Assembly (NCBI GenBank): GCA_902792855.1
Contig: CADBBP010000059.1
Span: 1 to 35,572, forward strand
DNA from: an uncultured Prevotellaceae bacterium
GTDB lineage: Bacteria > Bacteroidota > Bacteroidia > Bacteroidales > Bacteroidaceae
DNA: 35,572 nucleotides
Direction: 5' to 3'
The first letter of the stretch is position 1. Each line of letters begins with the position of its first letter. This document shows positions 24,943-32,973 of this stretch, in pieces. The translations under genes were made by a program, and so were the position numbers. The notes below the pieces were generated by a model that saw only the letters and a program-made list of their open reading frames with translations, searched no databases and had not been told where the DNA came from.

Positions 24943-26127
24943 TTACAAAAAGTCCACGCCACTGCTGGTATTGCAGAAGAACACCTTGAAGCCTTCTTCG
25001 TATTGGGGGAATACTTTCAGGTATTCTTGGGTGACGTATTGGCGTATGTACTCTTCTTTTTCCGGGTCCACCAAGGCGATGCAGGCACCTTTGAAACCGG
25101 CTCCGCTGAAACGGCCGCCATAAATGCCGTCGGTGCGGCGCATGATTTTGTAGAGTTCAATCAGTTCGGGGGAACCGCACTCATAGTTGTTCATCGAACT
25201 CTCGCAACTCTCGAACACCAGTCTTCCAAATTCGTGGATGTCGCCGCGTTTCCATGCCTCCACGCCGGCTTTCACGCGGTCGCATTCCGAATAGAAGTGC
25301 CGGGCACGTTTGGCAAAACGTTCCGGCATGCGCTCGACGTATTTCTCCAAAAGACGTTCCTCCACGTCGCGAAGGCGTGTGTCCTGCATCTTCTTCAAGG
25401 GGATGTCCTCGTATGCCTGCATGATCCAAGCGGCAGTCTTGCATTCTGTCACGCGGAGGTTGTAGTCGGTGCCGGTGAGTTGGCGTGTCACGCCGCTGTG
25501 GAAGATGCCGATTTTGAAAGGGGGCTTCCTTCCGTCGCCGAAAGGCAGGAGTTTGTATTCCGACGTGTCGGTGTCGAGGTAGAGCAGGTGGTCGGCCTCG
25601 CAGAGCACCACACAGGCTTGGTCGAGAATGCCGTTGTTGAGCCCCACGTATTGCCGTTCTGCCATCGAGGCATATTGGATGACTTGCATGTTGTCCAACC
25701 CCAAGCCGTTCACCTTGTCCAAGGCTTTGACAAAACCACAGAGGAGGGCGGCGGAGGAGGAGAGACCACCGATGGGCATGGAACCTTTCACCACGCCGCG
25801 TATGCCTTTTTGCAACTGGAAGTCCTTTTGCAGCGACCAAACTGCTCCGCGGAGGTAGTCGCCCCAGTTGTGCTGCTTGGAGTCTATCTCACGGCGTACG
25901 TTGAACGTCATCAACCCCTCGAACGACAGCGAACACATCTCCACCTTGCCAGTGGGGGTCTCTGAAAAGAGGAACTCGATACCGCTGTCGAAGGCGAAAC
26001 CGCTCACCAAACCGTGCTGGTGGTCTACATGGGCGCCGAGTGGACAGATGCGGTACGGGGAGAATAATTGGTAGAGTGCGTCGCCCTTTCCAAAAAAGGT
26101 GCGATAAGCTTGAAACAGGTCTATCAT
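24943..26127 (-). CDS. GHMP sugar-1-kinase, galactokinase/galacturonokinase-like
   Basis: This 394-residue anomeric kinase has the three GHMP motifs: SPYRICPLGAHVDHQHG (23-39), GLSSSAA (121-127) and GIYGGRFSGAGFKG (334-347). NNGILDQ gives D169 as the catalytic base. Typical galactokinase motif 1 is GRVNLIGEHTDY, with a glutamate before His. Here it is PLGAHVDHQ, the wording I remember from plant galacturonokinase, along with WGxYxRGAV, NYECG and AKRAxHxxSE. It could therefore phosphorylate galacturonate at C1, not galactose. It is 15 nt from a nucleotidyltransferase and next to a capsule-type locus. Automatic annotation would probably say galactokinase. Confidence 0.85.
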   Translation of the reverse strand: MIDLFQAYRTFFGKGDALYQLFSPYRICPLGAHVDHQHGLVSGFAFDSGIEFLFSETPTGKVEMCSLSFEGLMTFNVRREIDSKQHNWGDYLRGAVWSLQKDFQLQKGIRGVVKGSMPIGGLSSSAALLCGFVKALDKVNGLGLDNMQVIQYASMAERQYVGLNNGILDQACVVLCEADHLLYLDTDTSEYKLLPFGDGRKPPFKIGIFHSGVTRQLTGTDYNLRVTECKTAAWIMQAYEDIPLKKMQDTRLRDVEERLLEKYVERMPERFAKRARHFYSECDRVKAGVEAWKRGDIHEFGRLVFESCESSMNNYECGSPELIELYKIMRRTDGIYGGRFSGAGFKGACIALVDPEKEEYIRQYVTQEYLKVFPQYEEGFKVFFCNTSSGVDFL

Positions 26128-26180
26128 GTTTGGATGTTTTTAATAAGGTGGTGCGGCATCCGTGTCGCAAAAGATGATAT

Positions 26181-26912
26181 TCAAGGGTTGCCGGTCAGTT
26201 TTTCTCTCATGACATGGTAAAGGAAGAGCGGGTTGCCTAATACATACCGCCGCCACATGCGTCCCGGCTCCATGCAAAGGCGGTAGAGCCATTCCAACGA
26301 ATGCTCTTGCCACCATCGGGGGGCACGGCGGGAAGTTCCGGCGAAGAAGTCAAACACTGCCCCTATGGTGCCCACATGGCAGTCGATGTCGAGTTCGCTC
26401 CAGTGTTGCCAAGCCCATTTCTCCTGCTTGGGGGCGGTCATCCCTATCCACAATAAGTCGGGGTGAGCGGAGTTGATGGCCTGCACGATGGCTTCGTTCT
26501 CCTCTTGGGTGAATTCTGCTTTATATGGGGGCGAATAGGTTGTCACCTCAACGGAGGGGTACTTGTTCGCAGCCTGCTCCTTGATTTTTGCAAGCACTTG
26601 CTCGCTGCTGCCCATGAACATGCAGCGGCCGCCTCGCTCGTTCAGACGTTGCATCTCCAACTCGAAGAAATCCCAACCGGCCACGCGCTCCAAAGGATGT
26701 GATACGCACCCTTTCAGCCAGCGGCAGGCCATCACGATGCTCGCTCCGTCGGGCAACAGGTAGTCGCCATGGGTCAAAGCCTCGGCGAAAGCCTTGTCCT
26801 TTTGTGCCACGTTGAAGGAATGGGCATTCACCGTGTTGATCAATTTCTTTCCAGGTGGGATTTCAAGTACCGCAGCCTTGGAAGGCACGATGTGTAGGGT
26901 GGAGAGCTTCAT
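26181..26912 (-). CDS. WecG/TagA/CpsF-family glycosyltransferase (GT26)
   Basis: This 243-residue enzyme transfers a sugar to a lipid-linked acceptor at the inner face of the membrane. Family landmarks: NTVNAHSFNVAQKD (26-39), LPDG (53-56), ERVAGWDFF (75-83), GMTAPKQEKW (157-166) and GAVFDFFAGTSRRAP (184-198). It ends with the EWLYRLCMEPGRMWRRY helix, which associates with membrane in relatives. Its ATG overlaps the stop of the upstream GT4 gene (ATGA). Relatives often add ManNAcA or GlcNAc-type residues; the donor here is unknown. Confidence 0.93.
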   Translation of the reverse strand: MKLSTLHIVPSKAAVLEIPPGKKLINTVNAHSFNVAQKDKAFAEALTHGDYLLPDGASIVMACRWLKGCVSHPLERVAGWDFFELEMQRLNERGGRCMFMGSSEQVLAKIKEQAANKYPSVEVTTYSPPYKAEFTQEENEAIVQAINSAHPDLLWIGMTAPKQEKWAWQHWSELDIDCHVGTIGAVFDFFAGTSRRAPRWWQEHSLEWLYRLCMEPGRMWRRYVLGNPLFLYHVMREKLTGNP

Positions 26913-28018
26913 AGTGATTTTAGTTCTTCTGTAATCCTTGGGTTGACGGCATCATAGGAATATAAATTCCTTTCGCGCTCCAATATTTGTAAGGCAATAG
27001 CATCGTATGTTCCGTCATTGAGGATGCTTTCTACTTTGTCTGCAAAGGAACGAGGGGAGAGATTGTCCACTACCAAATGCTCGTCACCCACGATGGACTT
27101 GTTGAAGTTATGGTCGCTCACGATGGGCACAAGACCTTGACTCATGGCCTCGCTGAGAGCGTTGCTGTGCCCCTCGCATGGTTCGCTTGTGGGAAAGATA
27201 AAGAAATGATGGGTTTGCATCTTTTCCTTGATGAAGGAAAAAGGAGACAGGCCATGGCGGGAGATGTGCGAACGGTAGGGTGATTGTGCTATCATCTGGT
27301 CGATTTTGGCAACATATTCCTTGCTGTTGCCTGGCCCTCCGATGATGGTTAGGTAGATGTTGTCGCGCTTCTTGCAAAGCTCTTCGAAGCATCCTATCAC
27401 CACGTCCACGTGCTTGTTGGAGTCTATCCGTCCGAAAAACAACAGGCGGATGCTGTCCATGGGACGGTGTGGAGGTGTTGGGGGGATGTCTTTGTTGAAT
27501 GTGTAACTGGGAAAATGGGAGAGGGGAGTGGTGCATAGGGGGCGGGCCAATGCCAACCCCTCCTCGCCTTCGAACATCACGAGCGACTGCATCTCCAATA
27601 CCTTGGCAAACAGGCGTTTGTAGGCTGTCCCTTCCTTCCTGTAGTAATGCAAGAACTGTCCGCCCTGCAAATACATCACACTTTTGAACCCCATCATTCT
27701 CACCATCTTTGTAATGATGTATTCGTAGGGGAGCAGGGGACCGGAAAATGTCATGTGATAAAACAAGGTGGTCTTCCTGTCTTCCTTGCGTAGATGGATG
27801 AATATCTTGAACAAATCGACGATGGCGAAAAAGAGAACTTCTATGACATGCAAAAACTTGCCTTCCCACTCTGCAAAGTGTCTCGAGACATGGGATATTT
27901 CCAGTCCGGCTTCGCGGAAACCTTGCATGACACGACGGCAGGAGGTTTGGCCGCCGCCACCCTTGGGGAGTTGGTCCAACTTGCCGATGTTGCCGAAAAC
28001 GAACAGTTTGCTAACCAT
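26909..28018 (-). CDS. GT4-family glycosyltransferase
   Basis: This 369-residue GT-B fold enzyme has a C-terminal nucleotide-sugar domain with LLFFGRIDSNKHVDVVIGCF and the E-x7-E region EPCEGHSNALSEAMSQG. The N-terminal acceptor domain opens with KLFVFGNIGKLDQLPKGGGG, a glycine-rich loop. It is cytosolic and probably membrane-attached. It overlaps the GT26 gene by 4 nt and follows LicD by 11 nt. Donor and linkage are not predictable. Confidence 0.9.
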   Translation of the reverse strand: MVSKLFVFGNIGKLDQLPKGGGGQTSCRRVMQGFREAGLEISHVSRHFAEWEGKFLHVIEVLFFAIVDLFKIFIHLRKEDRKTTLFYHMTFSGPLLPYEYIITKMVRMMGFKSVMYLQGGQFLHYYRKEGTAYKRLFAKVLEMQSLVMFEGEEGLALARPLCTTPLSHFPSYTFNKDIPPTPPHRPMDSIRLLFFGRIDSNKHVDVVIGCFEELCKKRDNIYLTIIGGPGNSKEYVAKIDQMIAQSPYRSHISRHGLSPFSFIKEKMQTHHFFIFPTSEPCEGHSNALSEAMSQGLVPIVSDHNFNKSIVGDEHLVVDNLSPRSFADKVESILNDGTYDAIALQILERERNLYSYDAVNPRITEELKSL

Positions 28019-28029
28019 ATTTCATTCTT

Positions 28030-28818
28030 CTATGCTCTCTCGAAGATGGCCGAACTATGATTCGATGGGTTGTCAGGAACCTTCATATAGTCGCCATATA
28101 GTATTGAAAGATATTCGTCGGCTTTTGCCGGTCCGTTGAAAGTGGTGTCCTCGAAAATGTAGGATGTTGGATTCCCAAAAATGGTTTTCAGGACAATCTC
28201 TTTGCTTCTGTAACGACCGAAAAGATTGCCATAATGGTTACCATTGTTGATGGAAAGGGTTAGCTTCCATAGTTGATGGAGAAGCCAGTCTTGGCTGAAT
28301 GGCGTCAACCCCTGGAGCACTTTTTTTATATGATGCCTCAAGCGACTTCCCGAAATGGGTTCCGTGAAAATGGCGGAATTAAGTCTTGTCATCAACAGGT
28401 GCAAGCATACTTTCATACCTCGCCGTTTGCAACTGACGAGTGGAAAAATGTCGATGTTGACGCCCAATTTTTCCTCTATGGGCAAGTCCACGCATTTGTC
28501 ATCCATACAGCTGTGAGTGTCGTCCAATTTAAGGAATGCCGTACGGCAGCCTTTGATGTTTTGGAACTCACAGACACGAATGTCATTAGGAAGGCTTGAT
28601 TTGAGCAACACTCTAAGTCTTTCATAATGCTCCATGGGCACGCCAAAGTCCATATCGTCGTCCCATGGGATGAAGCCATGGTGGCGGATGGCACCGAGCA
28701 TGGTGCCGCCAAGCATGTAATAGGGGATGTCATTGCTCTCGCACGTTTGCTTGAAATGATTGGCTATCCTTAGCAGCCTTCTCTGGCACTCTTTGATGTC
28801 GATGGCTTTGCCGGTCAT
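28030..28818 (-). CDS. LicD-family phospho-substituent transferase (first copy)
   Basis: This 262-residue protein has the nucleotidyltransferase-fold signature of LicD: GGTMLGAIRHHGFIPWDDDM at 37-56, where the acidic cluster binds metal. LicD proteins transfer phosphocholine or similar groups from CDP-activated donors to surface glycans; fukutin relatives move ribitol phosphate. No licA/B/C choline-activation genes are in the window, so the donor may be another CDP-alcohol. It lies between two GT4 genes, 11 and 18 nt away. Confidence 0.9.
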   Translation of the reverse strand: MTGKAIDIKECQRRLLRIANHFKQTCESNDIPYYMLGGTMLGAIRHHGFIPWDDDMDFGVPMEHYERLRVLLKSSLPNDIRVCEFQNIKGCRTAFLKLDDTHSCMDDKCVDLPIEEKLGVNIDIFPLVSCKRRGMKVCLHLLMTRLNSAIFTEPISGSRLRHHIKKVLQGLTPFSQDWLLHQLWKLTLSINNGNHYGNLFGRYRSKEIVLKTIFGNPTSYIFEDTTFNGPAKADEYLSILYGDYMKVPDNPSNHSSAIFERA

Positions 28819-28836
28819 GCAACGGTGATGGGTTGG

Positions 28837-29877
28837 TTAGTTGGACAAAATCTCTTGATAGGCTTGCAGGTATTTCTCTGCTGTATGAGTGATGTCGTAT
28901 TTCTCACAGACCATGTCGCGGGCTTCCTCTACCATGCTTTGGGGATAGCCATGGAGCAAGATGTGGCGGATGGAAGACGCAAGGTCGTCGGCATCGTTGC
29001 AATGAAAGGCCATGCCATATTTGCCATCCTCGATGATTTCCATCGGACCCTCTATGTCGCTTACCAGTACCGGAACTTTTGCAGCCAAGGCTTCGGCCAC
29101 CGTCAGGCCGAAGCCTTCGTACAAGGAGGGCTGTACCAAGAGGTCGAAGTCTTTAAGGTGACCTTTCAAATAATCTTGCGGCTTCACGCCCTCAAAGATG
29201 ATGTACTCTTCAAGTCCCTTGTCTTTGACCAACTGACGAAGCATCTGCTCGTCATCTCCCGCGCCGATAAAATGTACGAAAAGGTTGGTGGCTTTGTAGT
29301 CCTTTACTAATTTCTCCATGGATGAGATGAGGACATGCTGGCCTTTTTGGCGGACATCCAATCTGCCGATTTGGACGATATGAAGTGGGTGGTTGGGTTC
29401 CCATGGCTGGTCTTTCTGGCTGAATGCACCAACGGGTATGCCATTTTCAACTAATTCACTTTCATAGCCTTGCGACTTTGTATATGACTTAACTGCTTTG
29501 GATATGGAGAACAGTTGTCGCATCTTGCGATATTCACCACAAGGGTTGTTGGTGTTGTGGATGGTGCGGACCATCGTGCATGGAACAAAGATTATTCGTG
29601 AGAGGCCCGTGGAATGCAGGTGGACAATGTCGGGGCGTGAGCACAAGAGGTGGCGGTTGAGCTTGAGTATGGGGATGGGATTGCGGCTGCCCACTTTCCT
29701 CTTGCATCTCACCAATCGGCACTTGTCTGACAGTTGGGCGAGGAGAGACGAGTCGTAGTAGTCGTTCACCAACAGCAACTCCACATCATGCTCTTTCACT
29801 TGGTGATTGATGATGTTCACAAGCATCGTCTCTATGCCACCAGATGTCAAACCCCAAAGGATGTGAGTAATCTTCAT
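28837..29877 (-). CDS. GT4-family glycosyltransferase
   Basis: This 346-residue GT-B enzyme has an N-terminal LWGLTSGGIETMLVNIINHQ (the GGIE acceptor-domain loop common in GT4). The C-terminal domain has IVQIGRLDVRQKGQHVLI and the E-x7-E motif PSLYEGFGLTVAEALAAKVP. It stands 24 nt after the fucosyltransferase-like gene and 18 nt before LicD, inside the polysaccharide operon. Donor is unknown. Confidence 0.93.
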   Translation of the reverse strand: MKITHILWGLTSGGIETMLVNIINHQVKEHDVELLLVNDYYDSSLLAQLSDKCRLVRCKRKVGSRNPIPILKLNRHLLCSRPDIVHLHSTGLSRIIFVPCTMVRTIHNTNNPCGEYRKMRQLFSISKAVKSYTKSQGYESELVENGIPVGAFSQKDQPWEPNHPLHIVQIGRLDVRQKGQHVLISSMEKLVKDYKATNLFVHFIGAGDDEQMLRQLVKDKGLEEYIIFEGVKPQDYLKGHLKDFDLLVQPSLYEGFGLTVAEALAAKVPVLVSDIEGPMEIIEDGKYGMAFHCNDADDLASSIRHILLHGYPQSMVEEARDMVCEKYDITHTAEKYLQAYQEILSN

Positions 29878-29901
29878 TGAAGTGGAAGGAGTATGTGAAA
29901 C

Positions 29902-30939
29902 TCAAAAATGGTGAGTGGTGTTGGTGTATTTATCTGGTGAGCAAGTTATTTTCTCGGGATTGGTGTTGAGGTAGGCTGCCCACCAGCCAAATGAACTTCT
30001 GGTAATAATCTGATGCTTGCATGATGCCATCAATTGCATGTCTCTCCAACTTTGCCCCCCTGTGTTCCAGTCAACGAAACTGACCTTGTCTTTCTTGAAA
30101 TCCAATCCCAAGGTCTTCCCATGATGCTTTGCCCATTCCACACTGCCAGTATCACAGAAAATAAAGAAATGAGGGTTGGGCACAGTCTTTTTGATATGAC
30201 TCATGCACCTTTTGAAATAACCACCATAATAGCAATCGAAATTAAAACTAAGCATGTCTCCACGACGTGTGTGAACAGCCACAGACTCTACTGAAGTCAT
30301 CTCCTTTTCGGCAGTGATGTTCTTTTCGTCTGTGAATGGTGGAAAAGTGAATGCATCCCTTATCTCTTGTTCTATTCGCTCAATGCCGCTGCCCAAATTC
30401 TTGAATGTCAGTTGCTGGCCTGTGAAAATGTTTTTGTCCGATTTGATGAACAATTCGGGCGTGGCCTGTGGGTGACTTACATTTTTCTTGATATATTTTC
30501 TTCTGAGAAAGTTCAGATATTGGAACCAAAAGGTTTTTTTATATCGAGGGGTGCTCAGTGTGGTCTTGTATGTGCTGCCTGGAGCCTCAAAGTCGCCACG
30601 ACGGTTTTCTATGTCTATCCCGGCTCGATTGAAGGCCTTGCAGAAATAGACAGGATAGTTCCAGTTCTTCAGCCAAAATTCCGAAGATTTGATGTCTTCC
30701 ATGATGGTCTCCCATTCTGAAGAAGAAAAATAGTTCCTGATATTGGGTGTTTCAAGACCAAAAATCTCATCCAATTCATATCCATTCCATTGGCATATCA
30801 CATCATTGCAAGCGGGTATGTCATAGATGATGGTCTCTATATAGCAATCATCATCAGGGTTTACCTTCTTGATGGCAAGATACTCACAATAACTGAGCAT
30901 TTGATTGCCTAACCCTGATTCTATGTGTATGATTTTCAT
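29902..30939 (-). CDS. GT11-family glycosyltransferase, probable alpha-1,2-fucosyltransferase
   Basis: This 345-residue protein carries the GT11 motifs GLGNQM (9-14), HTRRGD (223-228, the GDP-fucose-binding HxRRGD), FFIFCDTGSVEWAK, and MASCKHQIITRSSFGWWAAYLN near the C-terminus. GT11 enzymes mostly add fucose in alpha-1,2 linkage. No GDP-fucose synthesis gene (gmd, fcl or fkp) is in the window. Its ATG overlaps the Wzy stop (ATGA), so it is translated with the polymerase. Confidence 0.9.
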   Translation of the reverse strand: MKIIHIESGLGNQMLSYCEYLAIKKVNPDDDCYIETIIYDIPACNDVICQWNGYELDEIFGLETPNIRNYFSSSEWETIMEDIKSSEFWLKNWNYPVYFCKAFNRAGIDIENRRGDFEAPGSTYKTTLSTPRYKKTFWFQYLNFLRRKYIKKNVSHPQATPELFIKSDKNIFTGQQLTFKNLGSGIERIEQEIRDAFTFPPFTDEKNITAEKEMTSVESVAVHTRRGDMLSFNFDCYYGGYFKRCMSHIKKTVPNPHFFIFCDTGSVEWAKHHGKTLGLDFKKDKVSFVDWNTGGQSWRDMQLMASCKHQIITRSSFGWWAAYLNTNPEKITCSPDKYTNTTHHF

Positions 30940-32318
30940 TGGCTGTTAGAATAAACCATGGCTGCTTTTTCCTCATCATTGCCTTCTTCATCTTTCCAAA
31001 CACCTTTAATTGTGTTGTTGACATAAATGAAAATCATAAAAGGAAAGATGAGATTTCCTTGGTCGGAAACGGATGTTCCCGCTATGGATATCAGCATGAG
31101 GTCCAACACCAAAAGGAAGCCTACAAATGCATAATCCAAGTGTTTGCGATGGATGAAAAAGAAGCCGAGCAGGTAAAACCATACGAAAAGGTATAGAAAG
31201 CCGCCCACATATCCATATTTGGACAAGAGGTTTCCGTATGAAATGTCAGGAGTGGTCATTTGTTGTTTGAAACCGTCCTCGTTATAAAGTCCAAGGTTGA
31301 AATGATACATGGCTTGAACCGTCTCTGTCTGGCTGTCACTGATAAGGCCAAGCCCGAAGACACTTTCACCAAATGGCCTGTTTGAAAGATACAACATACG
31401 TTCATAAATCCAAGCAAAGCGATAGGTCAGTGTGCCCTCGTCGGTATAGTCACCATTGGCCATGTCGGCTATGCCACCAGAGAAAATCGATTTCACCTCA
31501 CTCTCGGTGTCATTGCCATATTTGCCTTCAAAACGCAAGTTAAGGATTTCCATAAAGGGAACGGACAGGATACCAGAAATAATCAAGACCTTGAGCAGCG
31601 TATTTGCTTTGCCCTTGAGAAGCAAGCCTAACAAGACCACACCAAATGTCATACCTATTTGAGTTCTGCCCAAGGTGGCTATCAAGGCGACGCTGAAGAC
31701 GAAAGAACCAATGGTGGTCAGGCGGCTGTTCAAAATCGAAGGGTACAAGATGGTGACGATAAGATACCAGTATAAGAGCGGGGGTGAGTTGTAGTATCTC
31801 ATGATGCCTGTGAAGTCATCTACTTTCACGGTCATTGTATAAGGCAATAAAGGTAAATTGTAGAAAACTTCCAAAATAAACAAAATGGACGTGACAAGCG
31901 TAATATAAAAAAATGCCTTGTTAAGCCATATAAAAGTTTCTTTCTCCATTCGTCTAAGAAAGAAGTAGCATAGAATGAGAAAAGATGCTCTACTACCCTG
32001 AAGTATCTGATATGGAGTGAAATTATAGTGATTGTAAGAAAATCTTATAACAAAGAATAAAAAGACAATGAACAGCACTATCAAAGTGATGATGGTCATG
32101 TCAATGTATCTTATTTTCCTCTTGTCTAAGAATATATTGATAATAAGGACACTGATGATGTATATAAACGCCAAGTCATAATTCTTGTATCCCAATATCG
32201 TGTCTGTCAATACGCACCATCCATTCAGCATAAATGTCACGAACACAAAAAAGCTGAGCTTGTGCTGACGGATGATATAGAGGAATAGGGATATGCCTAA
32301 AAGGGAAAAACCAAACAT
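30936..32318 (-). CDS. O-antigen/capsule polymerase (Wzy-like)
   Basis: This 460-residue integral membrane protein has about ten to twelve hydrophobic helices. A large hydrophilic loop lies in the later half (about 255-345, from RFEGKYGNDTESEVKS to GLYNEDGFKQQMTTPDISYG). This is the shape of Wzy polymerases, which join repeat units in the periplasm. Sequence identity within the family is always low, so the call rests on topology and on position between acyltransferase and fucosyltransferase, near Wzx. Base composition is more AT-rich than in the flanking catabolic genes, as is common for such loci. Confidence 0.8.
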   Translation of the reverse strand: MFGFSLLGISLFLYIIRQHKLSFFVFVTFMLNGWCVLTDTILGYKNYDLAFIYIISVLIINIFLDKRKIRYIDMTIITLIVLFIVFLFFVIRFSYNHYNFTPYQILQGSRASFLILCYFFLRRMEKETFIWLNKAFFYITLVTSILFILEVFYNLPLLPYTMTVKVDDFTGIMRYYNSPPLLYWYLIVTILYPSILNSRLTTIGSFVFSVALIATLGRTQIGMTFGVVLLGLLLKGKANTLLKVLIISGILSVPFMEILNLRFEGKYGNDTESEVKSIFSGGIADMANGDYTDEGTLTYRFAWIYERMLYLSNRPFGESVFGLGLISDSQTETVQAMYHFNLGLYNEDGFKQQMTTPDISYGNLLSKYGYVGGFLYLFVWFYLLGFFFIHRKHLDYAFVGFLLVLDLMLISIAGTSVSDQGNLIFPFMIFIYVNNTIKGVWKDEEGNDEEKAAMVYSNSQ

Positions 32319-32333
32319 ACTTGTGATTGACTA

Positions 32334-32966
32334 TTAATTCTTATGGGTGCTGGCTTTCTTGATGAATTTTGCTGGATTGCCACCCCATATTTCACCTTCG
32401 GGAATATTGCAGATGACAACGCTGCCTGCTGCAATCATCGATTTATCGCCAATTGTTACTCCTTTGCAAATAAGGCTGTTGGCCCCAATAAACACATGGT
32501 TGCCTATGAAAACAGGAGCCTTGTCTGAGTGTAAAATGTCTTTTTGGCGATCTTCCCTCATTTTCCAGTCTGTGCTGTGAAAATTGGAGTCGAATATCAT
32601 CGTTCCTGCACCTATGTTTACATAATTTCCTATGACTATTTTTGAATGACAGAGAATGCAACTGTTGGAAATGCCAGAGTTGTTCCCTATCACTAATTCT
32701 GCATCAGGGCCGACACATATTTTTGAGCATATACCATTATCTATGCTATGATAAAAACCTGAATTGCAGATAAAACTGTCACCGATGGTGATTTTTGAAC
32801 TTTTGTGAAACTTGAGGAGTGCTCGTCCCTTAAACCGGATATTGCTGCCCAATTGGCAGTGTGATGTCTTGCAATATCCAATGGCATGCTGATGCCATAA
32901 GAAATCCATCGTCCTTCTGAATAAGGAGAGAATAATTCTTGTAATATGATAAATGATGATTGACAT
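32334..32966 (-). CDS. Left-handed beta-helix acyltransferase (acetyltransferase type)
   Basis: This 210-residue hexapeptide-repeat enzyme has repeated [LIV]-G-x4 turns from about 60 onward (LGSNIRFKG, IGNYVNIGAGTMIF, IGNHVFIGANSLICKGVTIG) and the closing IWGGNPAKFIKK found in NodL/Maa-type acetyltransferases. It probably O-acetylates a sugar of the repeat unit using acetyl-CoA. I chose the ATG at 32966, 7 nt after the Wzx stop. The longer ORF to 33029 would overlap Wzx by 56 nt. Confidence 0.88.
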   Translation of the reverse strand: MSIIIYHITRIILSLFRRTMDFLWHQHAIGYCKTSHCQLGSNIRFKGRALLKFHKSSKITIGDSFICNSGFYHSIDNGICSKICVGPDAELVIGNNSGISNSCILCHSKIVIGNYVNIGAGTMIFDSNFHSTDWKMREDRQKDILHSDKAPVFIGNHVFIGANSLICKGVTIGDKSMIAAGSVVICNIPEGEIWGGNPAKFIKKASTHKN

Positions 32967-32973
32967 GGGAATA

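Noticed and set aside
24625-25965. A 446-codon plus-strand open frame
   Set aside because: It lies opposite the GHMP kinase and nucleotidyltransferase, which have full catalytic motifs. The frame has valine/histidine-rich antisense composition and no domain.
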